Source: a virus. Taken from it: 42,455 nt of DNA. The stretch is from IMG/VR virus record IMGVR_UViG_3300021962_006651, positions 1 to 42,455 of that record; one strand, 5' to 3'. Under the pieces are notes generated by a model that was given only the letters and a program-made list of their open reading frames with translations, ran no database searches and had not been told where the DNA came from. The stretch's first letter is position 1; the number at the start of each line of letters is the position of its first letter. The translations under genes were made by a program, and so were the position numbers. Of the stretch, positions 32,362-39,774 are shown one piece after another.

Positions 32362-33502
32362 ATTTGTTAATTATATTTATTATTTTATCCATATCTTTTT
32401 TTGATAAGTCTTGATGATTTGGTATATAAAAACCTTTTTTATCTAATAATTCGCAATTTTCTAAATTTTCTTTACTACCTTTCCACATTGGTTTGTTTGC
32501 CATATTACCAGCAATTAGGGGTCTTACTTCTATATCGTTATCCATTAAATCTCTAACAATATAATCTCTCATTTTATTTACGATTGGTATCGCAAAACTA
32601 GAAACGTAATCATTTTCTTTTTCTTTTAAATTTAATATGTTACTTTTTAAATTATCTATGTAGTATTTAAAATTTTCTCTTCTTTTTGATGAATAGTCGT
32701 CTAATTTATCTATAGCCCTTAAACCAATAAATGCTTGTAAATCAGTGGAACGAACATTCATACCTGGTAAATAAAAATTATATAATCCCTCAAAATCAGA
32801 ACAACCATAAGATTCTCTAATTTCTTTTTGTACTTTTTCAGGTAAATCTCTATCCCACCCATGACTTCTCATCATTAATAACTGGTGATAAAACCCTTCG
32901 TCATCAGTATTAATGAATCCACCCTCAATAGTAGATAAGTGGTGCCCAAAATACATTGAATAAAAAGAAGCAAAACCAAAAGATCCTAAATATTTACCTT
33001 GATATTTAGAACCCATACTCTCACAAACATCCTCTAACAATATTACTTCGTATTTTTCACACAAATCAATAACTTTTTCCATATTAGGGACTAAACCTAA
33101 AGGGGAAACTAAGATAAAAACTGATGGATTTTCTTTTATGAATAAATCTTCTAACTTTTTTAAATCACAAGATAAATCCTCTAAATTACAATCACACATA
33201 AAAGTGTCATAACCTAATAACATTGGTGAACTGACGTCAGTTGCCCAACTTAATGAAGGTACAACTATTTTAAGATTTTTTAATCTATTTGTTTCTTTAA
33301 GTGTAGCTAATGTTAATAAAATAGATGATGAACCAGAATTTACAAAAACTGAATATTTAGTTCCTATTTTTTTTGCCCATTTTTTTTCTAATTCCCAAGT
33401 TAACTCACCTTTAGTCAATCTAGGTATTTCATCTTGAGATAACCATTCTATTAGCGAATTTATATCCTCTCTGTCTATTGTATCACTTACTAATTTTATC
33501 AT
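32354..33502 (-). CDS. colD: GDP-4-keto-6-deoxymannose 3-dehydratase, ColD-like (PLP, His in place of Lys)
   Basis: This is a fold-type I PLP protein of the DegT/ArnB aminotransferase family. The residue that is normally the PLP-binding Lys is His here: residues 181-194 read YSMYFGHHLSTIEG, with His188. In ColD, a His at this position is the known hallmark that changes the reaction from transamination to C3 deoxygenation, giving GDP-4-keto-3,6-dideoxymannose. Other matches to E. coli ColD as I recall it are LLEDVCESMGSKYQGKYLGSFG, MRSHGWDRDLP, PGMNVRSTDLQAFIG and the C-terminal RPLIAGN and NHQ pieces. It lies between gmd and a GDP-fucose-synthase-like gene, so the context is right for a GDP-colitose-type sugar. 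ColD uses glutamate/PMP as amine source. Confidence 0.88.
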   Translation of the reverse strand: MIKLVSDTIDREDINSLIEWLSQDEIPRLTKGELTWELEKKWAKKIGTKYSVFVNSGSSSILLTLATLKETNRLKNLKIVVPSLSWATDVSSPMLLGYDTFMCDCNLEDLSCDLKKLEDLFIKENPSVFILVSPLGLVPNMEKVIDLCEKYEVILLEDVCESMGSKYQGKYLGSFGFASFYSMYFGHHLSTIEGGFINTDDEGFYHQLLMMRSHGWDRDLPEKVQKEIRESYGCSDFEGLYNFYLPGMNVRSTDLQAFIGLRAIDKLDDYSSKRRENFKYYIDNLKSNILNLKEKENDYVSSFAIPIVNKMRDYIVRDLMDNDIEVRPLIAGNMANKPMWKGSKENLENCELLDKKGFYIPNHQDLSKKDMDKIINIINKYE

Positions 33503-33514
33503 GTTTTTTTATTA

Positions 33515-33543
33515 ATTATAATATATTGCTTACCAAATGTAAA
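33515..33543 (-). promoter_or_regulatory. Promoter-like TTTACA-N17-TATAAT before colD
   Basis: On the minus strand TTTACA (33538-33543) and a perfect TATAAT (33515-33520) are 17 bases apart, the ideal sigma-70 type spacing, in the 44-base gap between colC-like and colD genes. Transcription would start just before the colD ATG at 33502. Confidence 0.5.
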
Positions 33544-33546
33544 TAA

Positions 33547-34455
33547 TTATTTTGATATTTTATTATATGTATTTTTAATACCTTCTTCTAATGTAGTGAA
33601 ACAGAAGTTAGGTAATAGAGATAATAATTTATTAGATGATACATCTTTTCTAAACTGTCCATCAGGTTTTTCTTTATCAAAATTAAATCTTTTAACATTT
33701 TTGGGGTTTATCGTTTTAAAAACAATATCTGCAATTTCTTTTATAGATAAATTTTCATTAGTTGCTACGTTAAAACTTTCATATATTTCATTATCAATAC
33801 ATAACTTTATAATTTTCGCCAAATCATTAGAATACATAAATTGTCTTAATGGTTTGCCAGTACCAAAAAGATTAACTATTTCTTCTCCATTTTTATCCGC
33901 AATAATTATTTTTTTTAATAAAGCTGCAACAAAATGACTGTTGTCCCCCCATTTGTCATACTCACCATATAAATTACATGGAATTAGATATTGGTATTTT
34001 GTCCCGTATTGTTTATTGTATGCATCTATCTGAACTGCAAGACTTCTTTTTGCATATCCATAACTAAAGTTTGTGGGTGTAGGTGGACCTAAATGTAACA
34101 CATCTTCAGTCATAGGATATTCATCTACTTTGTCAGGATAAATACATGTAGATAATATACCTATAAATCTTTTAACATTATATTTATATGACAACCGTAA
34201 TAAATTAGTATTCATTAATACATTATCATCAAAATATTCGGCAGGTTTATTAATATTATCCATTATACCACCTACTTTTGCGGCTAAATGAATAATAACA
34301 TCAGGTTTATGTTTTTTAATTAACAATTCTGTTTCTAATGGATTGGTTAAATCACAATCTTTAGACGATAGATATATTGCATTGGACATAATATCTTTTA
34401 AAGACCTACCTACCATACCACTTCCACCAGTGACTAATATTTTTTTATCATACAT
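33547..34455 (-). CDS. GDP-L-colitose/GDP-L-fucose synthase-type epimerase-reductase
   Basis: This NADPH-dependent SDR-family enzyme is like GDP-L-fucose synthase (Fcl) and GDP-L-colitose synthase (ColC), which both epimerise C5 (and C3 in Fcl) and reduce C4. The cofactor loop TGGSGMVGRSL is at 9-19. HLAAKVGGIMDN (56-67), the catalytic STCIYP (102-107), TNFSYGYAKRS (128-138) with Tyr132 and Lys136, and CNLYGEYDKW follow the Fcl pattern closely. Sequence alone does not separate Fcl from ColC. The adjacent ColD homologue favours ColC (GDP-colitose), while the GT10 and GT11 fucosyltransferases would also suit GDP-fucose. Both products could be made from the same gmd output. The upstream sulfotransferase gene ends 5 bases before it. 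Confidence 0.88.
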   Translation of the reverse strand: MYDKKILVTGGSGMVGRSLKDIMSNAIYLSSKDCDLTNPLETELLIKKHKPDVIIHLAAKVGGIMDNINKPAEYFDDNVLMNTNLLRLSYKYNVKRFIGILSTCIYPDKVDEYPMTEDVLHLGPPTPTNFSYGYAKRSLAVQIDAYNKQYGTKYQYLIPCNLYGEYDKWGDNSHFVAALLKKIIIADKNGEEIVNLFGTGKPLRQFMYSNDLAKIIKLCIDNEIYESFNVATNENLSIKEIADIVFKTINPKNVKRFNFDKEKPDGQFRKDVSSNKLLSLLPNFCFTTLEEGIKNTYNKISK

Positions 34456-34460
34456 AATTT

Positions 34461-35075
34461 TTAAAATTTATATTTACAATAATCTATAATTCCTTTTTCG
34501 TGCTGATATATTTTATCTTTTGTTTTTTCTGAAAAAAAATAATCTCTATATGACTTATGTGTTGACGTGTTTATTTTTATAATGTCAACGTCATTAATTT
34601 TATAAATGTTTAAATAACTATTAACCTCATTATTTATATCTTCTAACTTTAAAACGTCTACAACAATATTATCTAATTCATCAATTAAATATTTTATTTG
34701 TGGTCTAAAAAAATCCCTTGTATCATTTGTATATATATCCACAAAATCATCAAAAGTTAAAGAATGTTCATTAATTTTTTTGTGTATGTCAGGTGCTCCA
34801 CAACCTGGGTTTTGTTGTATATAACTATAAAAAGATACTGCTCTATCCCAAGGATTTCTAGATACTGCGAAATACTTTCTATCCAACTCTTTTTCGAATA
34901 GTCTATACGTTTCTAAATATGTATGGTGGTATATAAATCTTTCATTTGGTCTTTTTGTATTATTTTTTATATATGGGTTGTATCCCCTAAAAGATTCTGA
35001 TATAGAAGTACCTCCGTTTTTAGGTATGTGGATAAAAACAACTTCGTTACCTTTAAAATTAAAAACAAAACTCAT
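34461..35075 (-). CDS. Sulfotransferase
   Basis: This enzyme moves sulfate from PAPS to a hydroxyl, probably on a glycan. The 5'-phosphosulfate loop FIHIPKNGGTSISESF is at residues 14-29 (key residues PK-GGTS) and the 3'-phosphate-binding SRNPWDRAVSFY at 72-83, both as in the Sulfotransfer_2 family. At 204 residues it is compact, with no membrane anchor. It sits inside the sugar gene run, next to an FkbM methyltransferase, so sulfated and methylated sugars are expected products. The host must supply PAPS. Confidence 0.92.
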   Translation of the reverse strand: MSFVFNFKGNEVVFIHIPKNGGTSISESFRGYNPYIKNNTKRPNERFIYHHTYLETYRLFEKELDRKYFAVSRNPWDRAVSFYSYIQQNPGCGAPDIHKKINEHSLTFDDFVDIYTNDTRDFFRPQIKYLIDELDNIVVDVLKLEDINNEVNSYLNIYKINDVDIIKINTSTHKSYRDYFFSEKTKDKIYQHEKGIIDYCKYKF

Positions 35076-35081
35076 ATTTTT

Positions 35082-35768
35082 TTATTTTTCATATCTAAAT
35101 AAACAATCTGCGGGTGTTTTTTCTACTATTTTATACCCTAAATTAATCATTAAATTTATTAAGTCTTCAGGATTATGTGAATTTTCTCCATAATATTTTT
35201 TACCTAAATAAGTTTCCATCCATATTAGTTTAGGTCTTATTTCACCCAATCCTTTAATTGCTTTATATTCAACACCCTCAACATCCATATGTAAAAAATC
35301 TATTTCTTTAATATTATTTTTTTCGCAAAAACTTTTTAAAGTTATACATTCTATTTCTATTGGGGATTGTTCTTCTATATGTTTAAAAGTATTTTTATAT
35401 AAATCAGTTCTTTTATTTATCGAACCAGAACTACCGTATTTTTTTTCATCGTCTAATACGTTAGGATCTTTTACTTGATAAAAAATTGTTTGACCATCAT
35501 AATCACTTATGGCATAATTAAAAGTTTTAATTTTAAAAGACTCACCATTATTTTTAACAATTTTATACCTTTCAGGACATGCCTCAATAGAATATACTGA
35601 ACAATTAGGGTATGCCTGTTTATAATAAACACCATCACCACAATCATAAGAACCAAACTCAATCAATGTTTTTGGTTCGTGACCTAAATACTTGTTTATC
35701 CAACCCACATTAAATTCACTTTTATACATTTTTATACCATTTACAGTATAATTTCTAAAATCACCCAT
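35082..35768 (-). CDS. FkbM-family SAM-dependent methyltransferase
   Basis: The SAM-binding segment IEFGSYDCGDGVYYKQ (residues 36-51 or so) and the acidic VYSIEACPERYKIVKNN that follows match the class I methyltransferase core. ISDYDGQTIFY and IDFLHMDVEGVEYKAIKGL (key residues D-E-G-E-A-KG) are typical of the FkbM family, which O-methylates sugars and other small molecules. It is 228 residues, soluble. Its start overlaps the GT10 stop by 8 bases (ATGGGTGA), giving translational coupling. It is probably an O-methyltransferase for the glycan made here. Confidence 0.93.
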   Translation of the reverse strand: MGDFRNYTVNGIKMYKSEFNVGWINKYLGHEPKTLIEFGSYDCGDGVYYKQAYPNCSVYSIEACPERYKIVKNNGESFKIKTFNYAISDYDGQTIFYQVKDPNVLDDEKKYGSSGSINKRTDLYKNTFKHIEEQSPIEIECITLKSFCEKNNIKEIDFLHMDVEGVEYKAIKGLGEIRPKLIWMETYLGKKYYGENSHNPEDLINLMINLGYKIVEKTPADCLFRYEK

Positions 35769-36570
35769 TTTTAATTTTTTCTTTTATAATTTTTATTAAT
35801 CTTTCCTCTAAAGAAGAATAACCCATAGATTTTAAATAATTTTCTTCCACATATGGTAACATTTTTTCGTAAGTTTCAGATGTTAAACTATTACAAACAT
35901 TTATTACTTCTGATTCATTATTACAAATAAACATACCATCTATATTGAACCAATCATTTATATTAGGACAACCCAAATAAATGGGTATAGTTTTAGTCTG
36001 TAAAGAATCAATTAATTTTTCTGTGAACCAATTACGTCTAAAAGTATTTTCAATTATAATACTAAATTGAGAATTAAATAGTGGGTCCTTTTTTTGTCCT
36101 AGAACAGGGTTATTGTTACGATTATGTAAACCACCCTTAAAATTACCACTTATGTAGAAATTCGTTTTTATGTTCTTTATTTCATTTTGTCTATCCCATA
36201 ATTTTTGTCTCACAATATGACCATGTGCCATCCTTTTACCACCTACTAAAGTAGACACAGAAAATTCTTTTTCAGGAAAATTATAATCTTTTATCCATGT
36301 AGAAGCTAATGGAAAATTTACTGAGTTTTTACAATTATCTAATAACTCTTGATTATGTGTTAGTAAGTAATTATAAAATCCTGCATTATATGATTGCAAT
36401 GATCTTTGACTTAAGTTAATTATCTCAGGTGGTTCTAAAAGAAATAAAAATCTTAAAGTATTCGGTGGTACTGGATTATTAGGTATGTGGTCAACATATA
36501 ATTCTATTTGTTTTTCACTAAAAAAATCAAACTTAAGACCCCAACCGCAAAATATTTTTATGTTTTTCAT
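35761..36570 (-). CDS. Fucosyltransferase, GT10 family
   Basis: Residues 169-208 hold the alpha-1,3/4-fucosyltransferase signature: FSIIIENTFRRNWFTEKLID (key residues F-x-ENT, TEKL) then IPIYLGCPNINDWFN, equivalent to the 'ENS...YVTEK...VPVYxG' motif of GT10. It transfers fucose from GDP-fucose, and closely related enzymes can accept GDP-colitose-type donors. The 269-residue length is short but complete for bacterial members. The gene overlaps its upstream neighbour by 4 bases and its downstream neighbour by 8. With the GT11 gene nearby and the GDP-sugar route downstream in the same run, it is a likely consumer of the phage-encoded donor. Confidence 0.9.
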   Translation of the reverse strand: MKNIKIFCGWGLKFDFFSEKQIELYVDHIPNNPVPPNTLRFLFLLEPPEIINLSQRSLQSYNAGFYNYLLTHNQELLDNCKNSVNFPLASTWIKDYNFPEKEFSVSTLVGGKRMAHGHIVRQKLWDRQNEIKNIKTNFYISGNFKGGLHNRNNNPVLGQKKDPLFNSQFSIIIENTFRRNWFTEKLIDSLQTKTIPIYLGCPNINDWFNIDGMFICNNESEVINVCNSLTSETYEKMLPYVEENYLKSMGYSSLEERLIKIIKEKIKNG

Positions 36571-37421
36571 TTAATAAATTTTTTAGTCAATTCATATTCG
36601 TCATTATTAAAAGGAATATCAATATCTTTATCATAAAAAAGTTTTAAATAAAGACTATACCTATTTTTAGCCCATTCTACATATGTTTTAGGTACATTAC
36701 CCGATCCGTTTATATGGAAATTCATACCTGAACCTATACCCGCAAAATGAATTATTTTTTTTCCATAATCATATAAAGTATTCATTTCCAAAAACCCATT
36801 ATCAAAGTTATTATTTTCGTCACAAGAACCATAGTCAGTAAAAGATAAATACTTTATTTTACCCCCATTGTACAATATATCAAAAGATACAGGGTCAAAG
36901 AAATCTATTATTTTATGGTTGTAAGGATTAAAAGTCCCTTGACACATCCTCCACACATTATTAAATTCCCTATTAGTTATTTTATTTAGATTGACACCAA
37001 TAAAAAATGTAGACACTACATCTTTTAAATTTGGTATTGTTTTATATGATCTCCTCGCACCTATTAAATCATAACCTTCATTAAAAGATGTAAATATATC
37101 ATTTAGACATTCATTTAAAAAAATGACATCACTATCTATTTGTATGATTTTACTGTAATTACCATATTTTTTAGTAACTACATTCGCCCATATATATGAA
37201 GTACCTAAATGTCCATTTTTATATGATGATGTTAGTACTTCATCGTCAGACAAATCGATGAACACGTTATTTTTGTGATTATCAATGTTACTAAAGTCAG
37301 ATTTTTTACCAAATATATGTATCGGATGGTTGTGATATTTATGATAACTTTCTAAACATTTATTCGCAATTAAACCACAATTGTAACATATTAAAAATAT
37401 AAATGTATCATGATTTTCCAT
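36567..37421 (-). CDS. Glycosyltransferase, GT-A fold with DSD motif
   Basis: This 284-residue soluble protein has the DxD motif IQIDSDVIFLNEC near residue 95 and a two-Cys, aromatic-rich C-terminal half. The N-terminus (DTFIFLICYNCGLIANKCLESYH) is a Rossmann-like start. The later GSCDENNNFDNGF and IIHFAGIGSGMNFH residues fit the acceptor and metal His sites of GT8-type or related enzymes. Precise family is not sure. It overlaps the next gene (GT10) by 4 bases and the previous gene by 14, so it is part of the sugar operon and is likely to add one sugar of the glycan. Confidence 0.82.
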   Translation of the reverse strand: MENHDTFIFLICYNCGLIANKCLESYHKYHNHPIHIFGKKSDFSNIDNHKNNVFIDLSDDEVLTSSYKNGHLGTSYIWANVVTKKYGNYSKIIQIDSDVIFLNECLNDIFTSFNEGYDLIGARRSYKTIPNLKDVVSTFFIGVNLNKITNREFNNVWRMCQGTFNPYNHKIIDFFDPVSFDILYNGGKIKYLSFTDYGSCDENNNFDNGFLEMNTLYDYGKKIIHFAGIGSGMNFHINGSGNVPKTYVEWAKNRYSLYLKLFYDKDIDIPFNNDEYELTKKFIK

Positions 37422-38295
37422 ATAAGTTTTTTTTGTATTGTAAGAATTCTATTTTTTTATTATTAACCAAACCTTTATATTTATTATGTATACTAGACAT
37501 ATAACTAAAGTTAGGGTTAGAATGATGTAAAATAGGATGGTTCATATGATATAATTCATTATGTGGATTTTCACATATTTTTATGTTTGTTAGAGTACTT
37601 AATTTTTCCCAAAAAAAGGCATCTTCAGGAGCATAAGAGTGAAAAAATTCAGGATCATATCCACCAACCTCAAAGAAAATTTCAGATTCTACAGATATTG
37701 ACCCACCAGGTGCACCAAAATATTGTGGTAGGGAAACTCCCTCACTATTTTCTTTTAAATCATTAACATCTAATTCTTCTCTTATTATTAAGTCAGTTAA
37801 AAAATCATTTAAATATAAAACTCTTCTTTTATGAAATGTTTGTATAGCTTTAGTATTTTCAGTAGTATTTTCTAATAAATTTTTAAAAAAATCTTTTTGT
37901 ACCAAGCAATCTAAATCGTGAAATACGTACCACTTAGATGGTTTGGTATTTATTACAGATAAATTGTATGACAAACACTTATTAAATACACCACCTTTAG
38001 AATTAAAATATAAATAATTAATACCTAAATCGTCACAATTTTTTTCATGTTCTTTTAAATTAGAATGTTCTAATAGTGTAAGTTGTATTTTTTTATCTAC
38101 TTCTTTTGTGGCTTTTATTACTGAACTGAAGAGTGGTTTAGAAAAATTTTGTCTTCCCCTAGCAGTAATAATAAAATTGTAATCGTAAATTTCCTCTTTG
38201 TAAACAATTTTCTTATATAATTTATCAGACAAATCATTATAATCGATTGGGTTATTTTTACAAATATCTTTTAATTGTTCTAAATTACTAACCAT
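37408..38295 (-). CDS. Glycosyltransferase, GT2-like with galactosyltransferase-type C-terminal domain
   Basis: The N-terminal GT-A part begins after a ~40-residue extension with YDYNFIITARGRQNFS, and the metal-binding motif is VFHDLDCLV near residue 142-150. The C-terminal segment GAPGGSISVESEIFFEVGGY followed by DPEFF and a PEDAFFWEKL ending matches the Glyco_transf_7C type domain (conserved GG...F...GGYDxxF...ED) that binds donor or acceptor. It overlaps its neighbours by 14 and 16 bases. It is one of at least four sugar transferases in the run and acts on an unknown acceptor. Confidence 0.86.
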   Translation of the reverse strand: MVSNLEQLKDICKNNPIDYNDLSDKLYKKIVYKEEIYDYNFIITARGRQNFSKPLFSSVIKATKEVDKKIQLTLLEHSNLKEHEKNCDDLGINYLYFNSKGGVFNKCLSYNLSVINTKPSKWYVFHDLDCLVQKDFFKNLLENTTENTKAIQTFHKRRVLYLNDFLTDLIIREELDVNDLKENSEGVSLPQYFGAPGGSISVESEIFFEVGGYDPEFFHSYAPEDAFFWEKLSTLTNIKICENPHNELYHMNHPILHHSNPNFSYMSSIHNKYKGLVNNKKIEFLQYKKNLYGKS

Positions 38296-39050
38296 TTTTC
38301 TGAGTATATATCTTTAGTTATTATATTACCTTTAGCTGGGCCAAACCATTTTTTAGGGGCAATTACTTTTTTATTAATATTCTGATTTAACCAAGCCCCC
38401 CACCAACTAAATGAAGAGTTTGCAATTATATTGTTATCACACATCGACATTAAATACATTTCAATATAATCATTTTCATTTTCAACATAATAAGAATTTT
38501 TTATATGTAAATTTTCTTTACACCAATTTATATCATCAGAAAATATTATATATGTAGTATCGTTATTAAAATTTTTGATTGCCTCTTCATAATATGTTTT
38601 TTCACATAAAGGGTGATGGTTTTGTACTTTTAAATAATCACCTCTTCTTACATGAATTGAGCAATTATTGTTTTTTAATATATTTCCATATTTTTTTTCT
38701 ATATAATCTAAATCATTTTTAGTCGGTTGGAATAATTTAATTATCTCGTCTCTATTATGTGAGAAATATTTTTCGCTTTGGAAGTACCCAACTAAAAGGG
38801 TATCACCATCCACATTAATTTTATTATACCCAAAAGAAGGTTCATTATATATGTTTAAAAAATTATGGTGACTTATAAAAGATACATTTTTAAAAATATT
38901 TTGTTTATAGTCATTAATACTTTTATGCACTTTAACTGCATTGTCACTTATAAAAGAACATTTAAAATTAAAGTCTAATGAGAGTGAATATGCAACAGAT
39001 ATCTGAAACATATAATTACCCAATCCACCTTGTAAAAAAGTACTAATCAT
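38280..39050 (-). CDS. Alpha-1,2-fucosyltransferase, GT11 family
   Basis: Motif I HVRRGDY is at residues 133-139 of the 256-aa form, and SSFSWWGAW at 212-220 is the second family signature. N-terminal FLQGGLGNYMFQ (residues 5-16) binds the donor. GT11 enzymes transfer fucose from GDP-fucose to a galactose 2-OH, and some members of this family use GDP-colitose. The start at 39050 (ATGATTAG overlap of 8 bases with the upstream stop) is chosen over an upstream in-frame Met because GT11 proteins begin near the QGGLGNQ-type loop. The gene is in the same run as the phage's own GDP-sugar genes. Confidence 0.93.
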   Translation of the reverse strand: MISTFLQGGLGNYMFQISVAYSLSLDFNFKCSFISDNAVKVHKSINDYKQNIFKNVSFISHHNFLNIYNEPSFGYNKINVDGDTLLVGYFQSEKYFSHNRDEIIKLFQPTKNDLDYIEKKYGNILKNNNCSIHVRRGDYLKVQNHHPLCEKTYYEEAIKNFNNDTTYIIFSDDINWCKENLHIKNSYYVENENDYIEMYLMSMCDNNIIANSSFSWWGAWLNQNINKKVIAPKKWFGPAKGNIITKDIYSEKWLVI

Positions 39051-39774
39051 TTTTATTAATTCTTTCTCTTGGAGTTTTATTTTTTGTATATTGTACCATT
39101 TTATTAATTTTAGGCATATATTGTTTGTGTTCATTAAATGGGTTAGTGTCATTATAAATATAATTTATTTCAGTCATAAATTTATAATGTTCTAAACCAG
39201 ACATTTCGAACATGTCGTACATAAAAATTAAATCACAAGCCGCTGACCACCAATTACCATTTTCATCTCTTAAATCTGATTCTTTAATATTTCTCCATAA
39301 AAATATCTTCCAAGTTCTTAAATGTGATGCAGTATATGGCCCATGTCTTAATTTACTAATATCAGTAACTGGTTGTGAAAACCCCATTCTACCATCGGAG
39401 TATTTAAAACAACCATTTGCAATCCATATATCCCCACTATTATAATGATCAATAACCCTCTCAAATACTTTATTATCAGGTAACCAATCATCTCCGTCTA
39501 CTTCTACAAATATATCTTCATCATCAATACCTTCAGTATCCCTACAAATCAAATCATAATTACCACCTTGATATCTTTTTTCTTTATTTCTAATTAAAAT
39601 AAATCTATCATCACCTTTTATAAAATTCTCCACAACGTCCGCAGAATTATCGGTAGAAATATCATCAGTGATATAACATACAAAATTTTTATATGACTGA
39701 GACATTATAGACGCTAATGTTTTTTCTACAACATCTGCACTATTATATAAAGTTACACCTACTACTATTTTCAT
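39043..39774 (-). CDS. Glycosyltransferase, GT2 family
   Basis: A clear GT2 enzyme: KIVVGVTLYNSADVVEKTLASI (VTLYN, L-SI), ITDDISTDNSADVVENF (the DD-ST-D nucleotide-binding part), and VEVDGDDWLPDN with the DGDD metal motif near residues 92-95. The acceptor domain includes GNWWSAACDLIFMYDMFE, as in family 2 transferases with a 'W..D' catalytic region. At 243 residues it is complete. It overlaps the preceding gene by 4 bases and GT11 by 8. Substrates are unknown. Confidence 0.93.
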   Translation of the reverse strand: MKIVVGVTLYNSADVVEKTLASIMSQSYKNFVCYITDDISTDNSADVVENFIKGDDRFILIRNKEKRYQGGNYDLICRDTEGIDDEDIFVEVDGDDWLPDNKVFERVIDHYNSGDIWIANGCFKYSDGRMGFSQPVTDISKLRHGPYTASHLRTWKIFLWRNIKESDLRDENGNWWSAACDLIFMYDMFEMSGLEHYKFMTEINYIYNDTNPFNEHKQYMPKINKMVQYTKNKTPRERINKND

